Below are positions 33,470-57,550 of a DNA stretch of 64,000 nucleotides, in pieces. Position 1 is the stretch's first letter. Every line of letters starts with the position of its first letter. Where the stretch lies: contig NC_092183.1 of NCBI RefSeq assembly GCF_043641665.1, positions 11,263,001 through 11,327,000 of the forward strand, written 5' to 3'. The translations under genes were made by a program, and so were the position numbers. The notes under the pieces are model-generated. The model made no database searches and was not told where the DNA came from. It saw only the letters and a list, made by a program, of their open reading frames with translations. This stretch comes from Enoplosus armatus (taxonomy: Eukaryota; Chordata; Actinopteri; Centrarchiformes; Enoplosidae).

Positions 33470-35836
33470 ATGAAGGCAGCAGTGACCCTCCTGGCTCTCT
33501 CTCTCCTTCATGTCTGCTCTTCAGTCCCTGTCGACCGCCCCACCAACTGGCTCAGACAATGTCGTGCCTCCACCAACCTCTCCATCACAGCACTGGAGGT
33601 GCTGCCAGGCGGAGGCTGGGACAACCTCCGCAACATGGATATGGGTCGAGTCATGAACCTCAGCTACTTCCAGTGCCAGACCACGGAGGACGGGCTCTAC
33701 CTCATCCCAGATGAGGTGTTTGTCATCCCTCACAAGGAGACGGGTGTGGAGACAAACTCAGAGATAATCAGCTCCTGGCTGGAGCAGAAAAGCTCCACTT
33801 CTCACACCATAAATGCCGACATATCCTTCCTCTCTGTGCTGAATGGCAAATTTTCTACAGAGAACCAGAGGATGAAAACCCATCAGGTCAAAGACGCTTC
33901 AACTACAGCCAGAGTGCAAGTAAGTTTTTATTTACTATAGTTTGGATGTTTACAATAAAAGCACATATAGCCGAGGCAGCAATTGTGGATCAAGAGCTAA
34001 AATAATCTCCCAGATACTTTGTGTACAAAAGAACCACTACTCTTCCATAGAGTACTTATACATTTGGTAAAAAGCTGAAATGAGTATGGCAGATGTTAAA
34101 ACTCCCCAAACAAAAACAAACTATAACATAATGATATTTAATCTTTTTCCTCAAAGGTTCGTAACTTCATCTACACAGTTAAGGCTTATCCAGACTTCAC
34201 GCTGGACACACGCTTTGCTCAACAAGCCAAAGAGATAGCTGATGCAATTGAAAACAACCAAACAAGGAATGCAGACTATCTCTCAGAGAAGATGGTGTTG
34301 GACTATGGAACCCATGTTATCACTAGTGTTGATGCCGGGGCTACTTTGGTGCAGGAAGACTACCTCCGTTCTTCATATGTGTCGGACAGCGTGTCAGAAA
34401 GTTCCTCTGTCAAAGCACAGGCAGGGTTAAACTTTTTTGACAAACTCAAGTTTGACATAAGCAGTCAAAATACCCAACAGAGCTCTTCACTTCAAACGTA
34501 TCAGTCCAATATTCAGTACTCTCTTATCCAAAGCCATGGTGGCGGCACACCTTTCTATCCAGGCATCACTCTGCAGAAGTGGCAGGAAAGTACCAGGAAC
34601 AACCTGGTAGCTATTGATCGGTCAGGATTTCCCCTACACTACTTTATAAACACCAACACCATCCCTGATCTGCCACAGCCTACAGTTGGCAAAGTGGCTC
34701 TCACAGTGAGTCAGGCCATAGAGCGATACTACAAGGTCAACACACGGCCTGGGTGTGTCAACATCGACTCCACGAACTTTAACTTCCAAGCCAATGTTGA
34801 TGATGCATCCTGTGAGGGCCCCGCTACAAACCTCAGTTTTGGTGGTGTGTACCAAGAGTGTACTCAGCTCAGCTCAGATGCAGGTCCACTATGTGATGCT
34901 CTGGCCCAGAAAAACCCTGAAACAGGTGACTTCTCTTGTCGTTCGCCTTACTCCCCAACTTTACTGAGATCAGAAGTGAGACAGCAGGGTTACACTTCGT
35001 ATGACTGCTATGACCAAAGCCATCGGTGTGGGTTTCTTTGGCTTTCACATTGCCATCGTAAAGTGTGTCAGGACAACTACCACGTTCGCTCTGCTCGCAT
35101 TGACACCTACTGGTGCTCTGTTAACGGAAAGGCCCCAGACAATTCAGGGTATCTGTTTGGAGGCTTATACACTCCCTCTCTCCTGAACCCCCTCACCAAT
35201 GCCAAAAGCTGCCCTCCAAACTTTATTCCAGTCAAGTTTCTCTCGGACGGCCAAGTGATCTGTGTGAGTAAAGACTATGAAACTGGGACCAGATACTCCG
35301 TACCATTCGGAGGCCTCTTCAGTTGTCAGTCAAGCAACCCACTGGCAGGGTCCCAACGCCGCTGCCCTCCCAAGTTCAGTCAGCACCTTGCTACAGTGAG
35401 CGACGGCTGTGAAATTCTTTACTGTGTCCAGTCAGGACTGTTCACAGGTGGACAGCTGCTTCCGATCCATCTGCCTCCTTTCAGTAAACCTCCACTTGTC
35501 AGCATGCAGGCCACGAACACGGTTATGGTGATGACTGAAGGAGATAAGAGCTGGGTCAGAGTGGGGCAGACAAAGGCGTGGAAACTGGCCAAACCAGAGG
35601 AAATCAAGGACATTGTACAGAAGCTTAACCCAGAAATGAGTCAGTTGTCTAGTGGACAAAAGGCAGGGGTAGCCTTTGGGGTGATAGGTATGATGGTGCT
35701 GGTGGTAGTGGCAGTGCTCCTGGTGAAGAGAAGGAGGAGGCTGTCTGGGTTTAGGACAGTTAGAGGCTATGATACAATACGTGGAGAGATTGAAAGTGAT
35801 GAAGAAGAGAGGGAGGCACAGCAACATGAGGCTTGA
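33470..35836 (+). CDS. mpeg1: mpeg1, macrophage-expressed gene 1 (perforin-2)
   Basis: MACPF pore-forming effector stored in phagocyte endolysosomes that damages engulfed microbes. Two coding exons, 33470-33919 and 34157-35836, join in frame (GTAAGT donor, CAAAG acceptor) to give 709 aa, close to the 716 aa of human MPEG1. There is a signal peptide (1-18), a MACPF domain with signature DYGTHV (199-204), the Cys-rich P2 domain (about 370-600; [14 protein letters not shown]), one transmembrane helix (about 653-673) and a 36-residue cytosolic tail starting KRRRR. The tail holds only one Lys, at the membrane edge, whereas mammalian tails carry several used for ubiquitin-dependent trafficking. It lies in a tandem array between two decayed copies and 3.6 kb upstream of a perforin-1-like gene. 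Confidence 0.95.
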
Positions 35837-36774
35837 GGAAAACACAGATAAGACGCTTCGCACCCAGAGAGATTAATCTGGTGTGACAGATTTAGTTTTT
35901 AACTTCCTTGTTGATTGTCACCTCAGAGATCACTGTCATACATTTTACTTAAGTGGGAAATTTTCACGTTTAAGGGCTCCTAGTTTGAATCAGTTGGACT
36001 TTGTATTAATTATCATTCTTTTGAAATGTCTATGAAACTAATTAGTAATTCACATTTTTACAACTGCTATGGATAGTAGATGTAATACTTTTAACAATAC
36101 ATTTATTGGTAGGTGGTTTTTCCTGATAGCATTTAAGATGTTGTTTAGCATAAGTAAACTTTGTATTTTGCACTTACAAACTTTTGACAATATCATATTA
36201 TGTAAGACCTAAGAAACATGTGACTCCAGAGCTTTTGAAATCACAAAACGGCACAAAGCAGAAGTGATTTCCAAAGGTCACAGTGACCTAATACTGCCCT
36301 CATGAGGCCAAAATGCATAATGCCATGTTGTATTTAAACATTTGTATTCCCTGTTTAAGAACTTGAATGCTTTGAATGACATTGTTTGAATGTGCCATTC
36401 ATAAAACTTGTTTTTAATAAATATTTTTTACAGACAATTGCTTAGCAGTTTGTGGAGCCCTTCTTTCAACATAAGAATAAAAGAACCATTAGAGTAAGAA
36501 TTTATTATTTTTTGTACTTTATTTTTTGTATCATTCCAATAAAATTGACAGGATTTAAAAAGGTATGTCAATTTAACTCTTCTGCCTTACACATAACATA
36601 ACATACTGATTAAAGTAATGTAAAACGACTTAATGGATCTATTTTTTTCTGTTACTTAGCTTTTGAATTGTTGCAGTTTGAGTGTTGGGTGGGGGGAAAA
36701 TGAGAGGGGGACACAGTGTGAAACTGGACCAAAACATATTGTAGATTACAGGCAAGTTTACCAAAACTCTTCCA

Positions 36775-36796
36775 GTGAATCAGAATCAGAATCAGA
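36775..36796 (-). mobile_element. Short (TTCTGA)n remnant at the mpeg1 unit junction
   Basis: AATCAGAATCAGAATCAGAA on the plus strand is the reverse complement of the TTCTGATTC tail seen at 1949-1979. It sits exactly where the 3' flank of the intact unit stops and unit C begins, and may be the tail of a tiny retroelement fragment. Confidence 0.4.
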
Positions 36797-37930
36797 AATA
36801 TAAAACACCGGTTTATGGCTCTCACCAAAAAAAATCTCCCATTGCAGGTTTATGATATTGCCTTTAAATATGACTATTATACTATTAAGTTATTTTTCTG
36901 TAATAGAAAATAAGCTTAGCCATACATTTGGAAGATAATTCACTTCAAACGTATCAGTCCAATATTCAGTACTCTCTTATCCAAAGCCATGGTGGCGGCA
37001 CACCTTTCTATCCAGGCATCACTGTGCAGAAGTGGCAGGAAAGTACCAGGAACAACCTGGTAGCTATTGATCGGTCAGGATTTCCCCTACACTACTTTAG
37101 GAAATCAGGGAAATTGTACGGGAGCTGAGTCAGATGTCTAGTAGGCAAAAGGCAGGGGTAGCCTTTGGGGTGATAGGTATGATGTTGCTGGTGGTAGTGG
37201 CAGTGCTCCTGGTGAAGAGAAGGAGGAAGCTGTCTGGGTTTAGGACAGTTAGAGGCTATGATGAAATAAGTGGAGAGGTTGAACGTGGTGAAGAAGAGAG
37301 GGAGGCACAGCAACATGAGGCTTGAGAAAAACACAGATAAGACGCTTCGCACCCAGAGAGATTAATCTGGTGTGACAGATTTAGTTTTTAACTTTGTGTA
37401 TTATCAACTCAGAAATCGCTATCATGCATCTGACGGTTAATGATGGAAAATGTTCACGTTTAATGTTTAACAACTGCTATAGATGGTAAATGTAATAGTT
37501 TTAACAATTATTTACTTCAAGCTGTTCTTTAGCATAAGTAAACATTGTATTTTGCACTTACAAACTTTAGACAATATCATATTATGTTAGGTGTAAGAAA
37601 CATATGAGAGCAATCTGCCTTTGAAATCACTAAATGGCAATTTTGTTCCCCGTTCAAGGACTTGAATGCTTTGTATGATTTTCTTTTCCAAGTACCATTC
37701 ATAAAACATGTTTTTTTTCTAAATATCCTATGGATAAAAGACTCTATTTGAATAAAAGAATCATTAGATTAAGGATTTATTACTTTTTGTACTTTACTTT
37801 TTGTATCATGCTACTAAAATTGACAGGAGTTATAAATGTATGTCAATTAAACTCTTCTGCACTGCACTTATTTACTGATCGAAGTAATATAAACAAATTA
37901 ATGGATCCATGTCTCCGTTTGTATATTCTA
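36797..37930 (+). pseudogene. mpeg1 pseudogene C (3' decayed tandem copy)
   Basis: Third array unit. It starts with promoter-flank sequence (36797-36935), jumps into exon 2 at the position matching 34487, carries about 155 bases of MACPF-domain code with a single visible mismatch to the intact gene, then jumps at 37100 to the region matching 35598, with a frame change and an immediate TGA. The transmembrane segment, tail code (37134-37325) and 3' UTR follow. It has no signal peptide, start context or complete domain. Two short open frames remain (66 and 63 codons) in different frames. Confidence 0.92.
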
Positions 37931-38949
37931 TTCATGCTTAGTATGGCTCTGTTCATGTAAAACTTTAGAAACGCCCTAAAGACTCTAAAAATACCTTTGC
38001 CACGGGTCACTTAAAGTAATCAGCCTTGTAAGGGGTCTGCATGATGTGTATGATTTTCATAACAAAAAATATTTTTACACTATAGTGTTGAGGTGAGTGC
38101 AAAATGCAAAAGTCACAGATGAAGTGAACTCACACTATGTAAGCATGAATAAACTTGTAAACGTGGCGCAGAAGCACATACTGTTCTCTAAATAAAACAG
38201 CAAAACAGCTCATATTCCCCACAGATAGTGGCTGGGTTGAAAAACAAATCTCCCTTTTTCTCAAACTGCATACACAGAGTGCAGAGAGACACTTTTTTTC
38301 CACACTGACCATACTGAGAAAACCAACATTCCACCCACATCCATAAATAGACAATGGCAAAGCTGACCTCATGGTGTTGGTAAGGTTATCAGTACACAGA
38401 CAGGCCGGCTCAGACTTTATCTAGACAAAAACACACACAGTCGCTCCAACAGACATACACATATGCACTGTACACTCGCACGCACGTACATACATATACA
38501 CATAGCCATTTCCCATAAAGAGTGCTCATACCAACGTGCATCTTTTCTCTCGTCACGATACAAGAATCTCCCTCCCCCACACATGCATGTGCACACACAC
38601 ATACACAGCTGTGAGGGATTCATAGAGCTGGGTCATGGACATGAAAACAAACCCACTCATGCTGAGGAAATTGTTAAGGCCTAGGGGGAGAGAGAGAGGA
38701 AGAGGGATAGAGAGACAGATTCATAAGCCTGAAGCAGGGCAACTCCCTCCTCTGTCTTTTTCATAAGGCGGCGGACAGACAAAAGGAGTGCACCCAGCAG
38801 GCTCTCCGCACAGCCAAAGCTCTCTCAACCGTGATTTAATTTCCAGCAGGATCAAGCATTTAGTCAGTTTGCAGTCCATCATTGACAGTGAGCTGTGCCA
38901 TCCATGGGAGTTAGCAAAGAGAGGGCGGCACAACAAATGTATTTTTCGT
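37931..38949. other. Intergenic region mpeg1 array to perforin gene
   Basis: About 1 kb with scattered CA-rich words and no coding evidence. It probably contains the promoter of the downstream perforin-1-like gene near its right end. Confidence 0.4.
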
Positions 38950-39063
38950 GGCTGTTAAAATCTGGAGAGGAATTTTAGTGGACAAAGAAAGCTACCGACT
39001 GACAACTCCTAAAAGGAGGACGAGGGCACAATCTGAAGAACGACAAATAGAATACAGTAGAAG
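38950..39063 (+). other. Probable non-coding first exon of the perforin-1-like gene
   Basis: The ATG exon opens six bases after a usable acceptor (TATATTTAG at 39418-39426), implying an upstream exon. A good donor, AAG/GTAAGAG, lies at 39063/39064, giving a 363-base intron. The left boundary is unknown. Confidence 0.5.
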
Positions 39064-39432
39064 GTAAGAGTGCATGTCCTCATATGGTGTATGTGTCTGT
39101 TGTGCACGTTTTTAGAGTTGACACAACATCTGTGGCAGGATTACTGCAGTTTATAAAGCAGGGAGGATTAGAAGCTCATCTGCATTTACTGTGTAACACA
39201 CATAATTCATCTGCCATCATTAGATCGTTTGCTACCAGAAACAACCCTGTAGTCTGCCTACTGGTAAACCTGTAGAAATGTGTTTTTTATTATAAGGCAA
39301 ATACTGTAACCGCCACAAAAGGGGTTCATATCAGACACTGTTTTCATGTTGAAGGAAGTATTTCATAGCAAAGACGTAATCATTAAAACATAGACTTTCT
39401 CACCCTCCATGTGTTCTTATATTTAGGTAACC

Positions 39433-42021
39433 ATGCGAGCTGCAGGATACCAACGGAGCAACTTCGTCCTGGCTTTACTGGTCACGTTGGAGGTTTACAG
39501 GATCCAGGGCTGTCGGATTGGCTCAGGGTCAGAGTGTGAGAAAGCCCCTTTTGTCCCGGGCCACAACCTGGCAGGGGAGGGTTTTGATGTGGTGCGGATG
39601 CGTCGAACAGGAGCATATGTCATCAATGTCAAGGGTCATCTGGCTGACAACCACACCTGTACACTGTGTCCAAACCGCTTCCAAAAAGGAGAGGTGAAAA
39701 CTGTAAAACTCAGCTTTCTCTTCCCTCTCTTTTCCATGGTGTCTTCAGTCAGTCTAAATTCTCTTCACTTAATTCCATCCAAACCATATTTCTCTTGTTT
39801 TACTCCTCCTGCACAGTGTTTTTCCTCCCTTTGTACTATTCCACACGTCCTTCAACTATTTTCTTCCTCCATCTGCATCCCACCCTACATCCTGCCTATG
39901 CTCTCCTCCTCAGATTCAGAGACTCCCAGCAGCAGTGCTCGACTGGCGTCCCTTCAGCCGCTGCAGTAAGCAGCTGTCTAGTGCCCTCCACCACTCTGTG
40001 GACTCCCTGCTGCGCAGCTCCAGCTCCCTGGTTAACAACAACTGGGGCCTGGGTTTGAGTTTAGAGAATATTGGCAAGACAGTGCTGGGAGGGAGCCGCT
40101 CAGACTTGGCAAAGTTTGCTCGTTCGCAGCACAGTGTGGACAAGGCCACTTTTGCCACCCATGAAATCAGTTGCACCTACTACAGGTAAAGAGGAGTGGG
40201 GTTGGTAACAATGGTGCTTTGTAATTATATGTCATTTGCTGATTGATAGCATTACTGGGATGGTTAAATAAATCGGACTGACATTCAGCACCAAAATATG
40301 TTCTAATGATGGCAAATGGCTTGCAATGAAGTATTGTTACATCCATATACATATCGGAGCATGTGCGGAATTCTGGTTTAGTTATATCCGGATATCATTA
40401 TCATTGGCTTAAGAAAACCTCAATCCAATATTCATTGAAAACAGGAATACATTTCAAAGGTGGCTCAAAAGATGCCAGTTGCAAAATTAATATTAGAGTA
40501 ATGGCTATCAGATACTCATAGTATTTTCCTGACATCCCCTGCATGTAAAGAAGGCAAATGTATTGTTAGCATATATATAGGTGACGGCTTAAAATAGGTT
40601 AAATCTCGAAAGATAACTTGCTTTGGAAGCTTTTAAATGAATGAAGGAATATGGTACACAAAATAAACTTCTGCAAAGTTCCAAGTTACAACATCTTAAG
40701 CTGAGACCTTACGGTGAACTTGACTGTTTATTGTTTGCCACATAAGAGTAAGATTATCTTCTCATTGTGTTATGGTTGAACTCCACATGCCTTTTGTTTT
40801 TTCAGCTACAGGCTGGCTGATCATCCCCAGCTGAGTACAGAGTTCACAAAGCATCTGAAGAGACTCCCACAGAGTTTAAATACAAGCCAGGACAGAGCCC
40901 TATATAGACGGCTGATAGACACCTATGGAACACACTACATACACCAGGTCAGGTGGTTAAAACAGTGTACTTCCTTTGTTTTATACTGTAGTATTTATGC
41001 TGCAGAATGTCTTTTTGGAATAGTTCAAAATAATGCTGAAGATAATGACGCTGGGAGGGATGATGAACCTTGTTACTCATAAGCCAAAAGGGAGTTTTCA
41101 GCCATCATTTCATTATTTCTTTGTTTCTCCTAGGTCCAGCTTGGTGGTAAGGTGAGGCGAATCACTGCCTTCAGGACCTGCCTGGCCACACTGAAGGGCT
41201 TCTCCGAGTCCGAGGTCAAAAACTGCCTGAATGCTGAACTCCGAATGGCTCTTGGTTTCCTCCCTGCCAATGCATCCTTCTCCAACAAGTGTGACAACCT
41301 CCTGAAGGGTAACATGAGCATGGGCTTCTACCAAGGCTTCATGACCCATAAGATCGAGGTTATCGGAGGGGAGAGGTACTTCCCTGACATCCTCTACCAG
41401 CAGGACCCATCTGAAGCCTACCACAGCTGGATGAACAGCCTCCATGACAACCCCGATGTGGTTTCTTACGCCATCTTTCCTCTGCATCATTTGGTGGAGG
41501 ACTCAGTGATCAGTGCTAATCTAAAAAGCACTATCACAGAGTATATCAAAGAGAACCAGCTGAAGGACGACCAGCTTGGTTTCAAGAACTGCTCCCCGAC
41601 TTCCAACCTGGACCATAACTGCTGTCCTCTACGCTCTGGCAGGGGAACTCTCAGACTGGAGATCCACAGAGCTGCAGGTTTGAGGGCAGACACCTTCACG
41701 AAAACAGACGCCTACGTGAAGATCTTCTACCATGGCATATACGAGGAGACTGAGACGGTGATGGACAACAATGACCCCGTGTGGAATGCGACTTATGACT
41801 TTGGATCAGTGGAACTGGGTCAGGAATTGAGGTTTGAAGTCTGGGATAGAGACGTGCTTTACAATGACGTAGCGGGTAGATGTGTTGTCTTTCCTGAGCG
41901 AGGAACTCGTTCTCTAAGCTGTCAGCTGAGCAAAGGCGTTCTCTATTTCACCTACACCATCAAATGTGACGCTCACTTGACAGGCTTCAGGTGTGGACGA
42001 TACTCCCCGAATGCTGAGTAG
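39433..42021 (+). CDS. prf1: Perforin-1-like protein (MACPF + C2)
   Basis: Secreted granule pore-former of cytotoxic lymphocytes; its C2 domain binds target membranes with calcium and its MACPF domain inserts. Four coding exons, 39433-39693, 39914-40185, 40806-40947 and 41134-42021, all in frame, give 520 aa (human perforin 555). There is a hydrophobic signal peptide (about 9-27), and the MACPF signature TYGTHY (217-222) sits at an exon end. The C2 domain is at about 393-510, with acidic calcium-ligand positions Asp411, Asp417, Asp463, Asp465 and Asp470 in the expected pattern (DTFTKTD, DRDVLYND). Cys pairs flank the linker between domains. Teleosts have several perforin-1 paralogues, so the exact one is not assigned. 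It is convergent with smarcad1 and adjacent to the mpeg1 array. Confidence 0.92.
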
Positions 42022-42304
42022 ATTGTCATATTACAATGTGTTAATGTAGATTTTAGCATTCTCTTGATACATAATGTTACAACTTTCAAGTATTTGATTT
42101 TTTTATCATGTAATTTCCCTTAACTGGAGACATTTGTTTTGGAAGCCAAACAAACTCGTCCCCCTTTTTCTCACATACAATTTCATAATGTAAAATTCTG
42201 TAAGAGTCTATCCGAGAAGAAAATAGTTGTCATCTATGTAAATGTCTTGTTTTAGTATTAGCTAACCAAAGTCAAAGCCCTCGTGCATCCATTGTACAAA
42301 ACAA

Positions 42305-42310
42305 AATAAA
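42305..42310 (+). terminator. AATAAA poly(A) signal of the perforin-1-like gene
   Basis: AATAAA 284 bases after the stop codon, followed by GT-rich sequence (GTGATTTTGATTTGGG), a typical downstream element. Confidence 0.7.
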
Positions 42311-42936
42311 GTGATTTTGATTTGGGACATTTACTGTTGTATGACACCTTAAGGCTGATGCAATGATGTATATCGATGATGCACTGATAACCACAAGGGC
42401 TACATACACTCACCATTTCTATAAACGTACTAATTTCTTTGAAGTGGCAGATGTCTTCCATATACAAAAGCAACTGAGAACACTTTATAATTTTAGAGAA
42501 TAGAAATACTAAAAAAAACATGCCACCATTCACATAAAGGAACAGATTCACAGGTCCTTTCAGATCAATTGGATTAAGTCCAATTCATTTCATATCTTCT
42601 AGTCTCTAGATCGAAATGTTAACCCTTAACGTTATTAAAATGTAGAGTACAATTACATTTTTAGTTATTTGTAATTCATGTTTTACATTATTTAGACCTC
42701 TTTTTTAAATTAGTGTTCGTTGAAATTTTAATCACTTTTTAATTATGTTCTTAATAGACTGTTCAAAAACCAAACTCAAAAGGGGCAATCTTACATTACA
42801 TATTTCTTAATATATATTAATATTAACTGCCAGTGGTTTGGCAGCAGATGAATAGTTCATGTATGACCAAAATAAATAGAGAAATGTTTCTTATTGACTG
42901 CTCCTCCTGCTGAATCGCTGTAGGCATGACCACAAA

Positions 42937-44118
42937 CATTTATTCCAATTTTTATTATTCAGTTCAGGAACCTTAGAAACATACAAACAACTTCATAAAA
43001 GCTTTTACAGTAACACTTGTACACTTACAACACATTAGCCACTTATATAGTTATACAGCTGCTTCCTCAAATCACCATCTTCTCTGTGTTGCTTGGCATT
43101 AGATATTTAAAGGAGTAGAAGCAACCAATTCAAGCACCATATTTATTAAAGACATTCTGTTTCATATTTTAGTTTTAGTTTTTCTAGTTTGACACACTAG
43201 AAAAAATAATATTTGTGTATTGTATTCATTGACTACACCCACACCCAAAGGTCAATCAGTCGTGCCTTAGCCCAAAAATTGACTTAAAACATGGCATCAG
43301 GATGAAACTCAACACATTACGCTTACAGTGACAGAGAATACAATTTTCCAGATACTTGGCTGACCTTCTGATGCAACCACAACTGTCAGAAATGTTTGAT
43401 CAGGTAGCAGAGGAAATCGATGTGACAGCATAGCAACATTTTCAGTATACTTGTCCTACTTTTTTTAAGAACTGACATGTACAACAGGCCAGATGCAACA
43501 CTGTCTGGTATGACGAATGGTAAAAAAATCTTCCATTCTCCATGTACCACCTCCTCAGGTATGTAAGCACAATTTCCGTACTAGAATTTGGAGTATTTTA
43601 TCCATCAAAGACTGCCAGTAAGCATAATTTTCCTTACCCGCATACATTACCTTTATCTGAATGTGAGCAATATAATACCACGTGGTTTATGTGAACTTAA
43701 TGATGATACTTTTGTTCAGTCAAACACGTTCGATGTGTACTCCAATACATACTAAACTTCTACAATACCACTTTCTTTCAAGTTTCTACAGCTTGAGACC
43801 CTTGCGTAACATGTGGAGTGCATAATATTTAAACAGGCAAGACTTTTGTTTTGCCTTTACATATTGGTCTCGTAATCAAAAGTAGGAGCAAAAACTGTGC
43901 ATGTAAAAATAGTGTTTTAGGCACAGCTACCATGCTACACAGTAAATCAGATCTCAACATCAGAACTTTTTTTTTTCCATGGCAGCAAGTGGTTCTCAGT
44001 AGTTTTCCAGTTTTGACACGAGTGTGTGTGTGTTCAGTCAGAACACTCAAGTCTGCCCAGAATTACAGGAATGCCATCAAAAATGCGTCTCAAGTCTCAA
44101 GTTTCATGCATTTGCGTA
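42937..44118 (-). other. smarcad1: Putative smarcad1 3' UTR
   Basis: Minus-strand sequence downstream of the smarcad1 stop has no coding signal. An AATAAA on the minus strand at 42939-42944 is a plausible poly(A) site, which would leave about 600 bases to the convergent perforin transcript. Extent is inferred. Confidence 0.4.
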
Positions 44119-55985
<11,867 letters not shown>

Positions 55986-56400
55986 TTTACAGTCTGTTTC
56001 TTGCCTGACAGGGGCAGCCCTTTGTCTCTTTCGAGCCAGCAGTATTTTTCTCTGTCCTATCGTATGAAGCACAGGGTTCCTGTTAGCCGATGTGACAACC
56101 TAGCAGGCTAACTAGCGTCGGATGCTAGGACAGCAGTCCTAAAAAAGACGGCGATTTTAAGCTGTGTCACTGCTCCGTTTTTAACCTGAATAGTCGGTCG
56201 TCAATGAAACGGTGATTTAGTATAAAAAACAGTTGTTTAATCCGGAGTCCAATTTGGCTTGCTGTATCACGACTACAGCCGGTTTCCCGCGAACTCCAGC
56301 GGCCCTGGAGGATGCTGTGCCGGCTCTGCTTATTGGTTAGAATAGGGGGTGGGCGGAAACTCACGACTGATTCAAGATAATACACTGTAGTCTACTTCCG
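55986..56400 (-). promoter_or_regulatory. smarcad1: smarcad1 5' UTR and promoter region
   Basis: CpG-containing sequence directly upstream of the ATG exon. The in-frame upstream ATG 29 codons before MSVF is not used in the call, because MSVFNLDRFRF aligns with the family N-terminus and the upstream residues do not. No TATA box is evident. An upstream plus-strand gene sharing it was not found. Confidence 0.45.
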
Positions 56401-57495
56401 TTTCTGTTCACATTCTTTTTTAAAGGCGCAATCGTTACCAGGGATACATTAATTGCTGGTATTTTTTGCCCCAAGACTCCTGTGATTTACTTAGCGTAGT
56501 CTAATATATAAGGTGTTGTGGTCTCATGGTGTTACAGTGTGATAAACGGTATATTTCTCTACTGAGAATACGAATAAGAGGTGAATTATCTTGACAGTCA
56601 AGCCAACATCGCTTATGAAACCTGCAAGGTGGTGATGTAAGGAACTACATTAAGACAAAGATAGTTTGTAGGACTTGGTCACACCTGATGTAACCACGTT
56701 ACTTGTAGTTGTGGATCATTCACTGTATGTGTACGTTGTTTTCTGAAAGTAAGGTGCCCTCATCGTGGTGTTGGTTCTGATGCTGGAGTAGTGGCGTCTA
56801 AATGACAGGAGACTTTGGCCACGCCCACTGGTCTTCCATAGCAAAGACATCAAATTATGGAGAGATTATAATGTATTATTTAATTTACATGTACTGTATT
56901 TCCGTGAAATGTGTTCAGAAACTATATTCAGTGTTCAGGCTTCACAGAGATCTAGAAACAGTGGGCCTTCTCAACTGCCTTCACCCTGCGAGGAAATCCA
57001 TGTTGAGTAAACAGGGTGGAATTTGCAAAAAAAACCACAAAATGACTTTTTTTCCTATGCTACAATGAAGCCTTTGTGGGTGCATGACAAAAGAGCTGCA
57101 ACTCAGCAACAGGAACATTGATTTTTTTTCAAGAGCTATAGATTGGGAAGGTAAACTGTTCTGAATCTGTAAGAATTTAATCAGTTGCATCCATGGATGT
57201 ATAATAAAAAAAAGTTGGTTGGCAGCCTCGGAGGGGGTGGTTGGTTTTGTCAAGGAAACAAAAGTCAGTTGCATCCCACGTTTGTCTTGGGAGACAGAAA
57301 ATAGAGCTTGGATAATAAAAGTAAATCATTTTAAATTGTCATTACATTTTAACATTGATTTCTTAATATTTTTGTCATTCAATCTGGCACATTTCCTGTA
57401 TTCAAATGTATTTCAATTTACATCAGTCTCTGCTGTCACTAATCTCTTTCAATAGACCGTTCTCACAGCATGTTTTGACTCATCAAACCGGCTCT

Positions 57496-57550
57496 ATTCC
57501 ATTTAGGTGTGCCAGTAAACCATAATAGCAATAGCACACCTGAATGGAAT
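57496..57550. repeat. 17-bp inverted repeat, one mismatch
   Basis: ATTCCATTTAGGTGTGC at 57496-57512 and GCACACCTGAATGGAAT at 57534-57550 form a stem with one mismatch and a 21-base loop. This resembles the core of a dispersed fish repeat. Confidence 0.8.

Noticed and set aside
35432..35863. Minus-strand 143-codon frame within mpeg1
   Set aside because: Antisense shadow of the mpeg1 exon; its repeats at 32175 and 37092 simply mirror the pseudogene copies.
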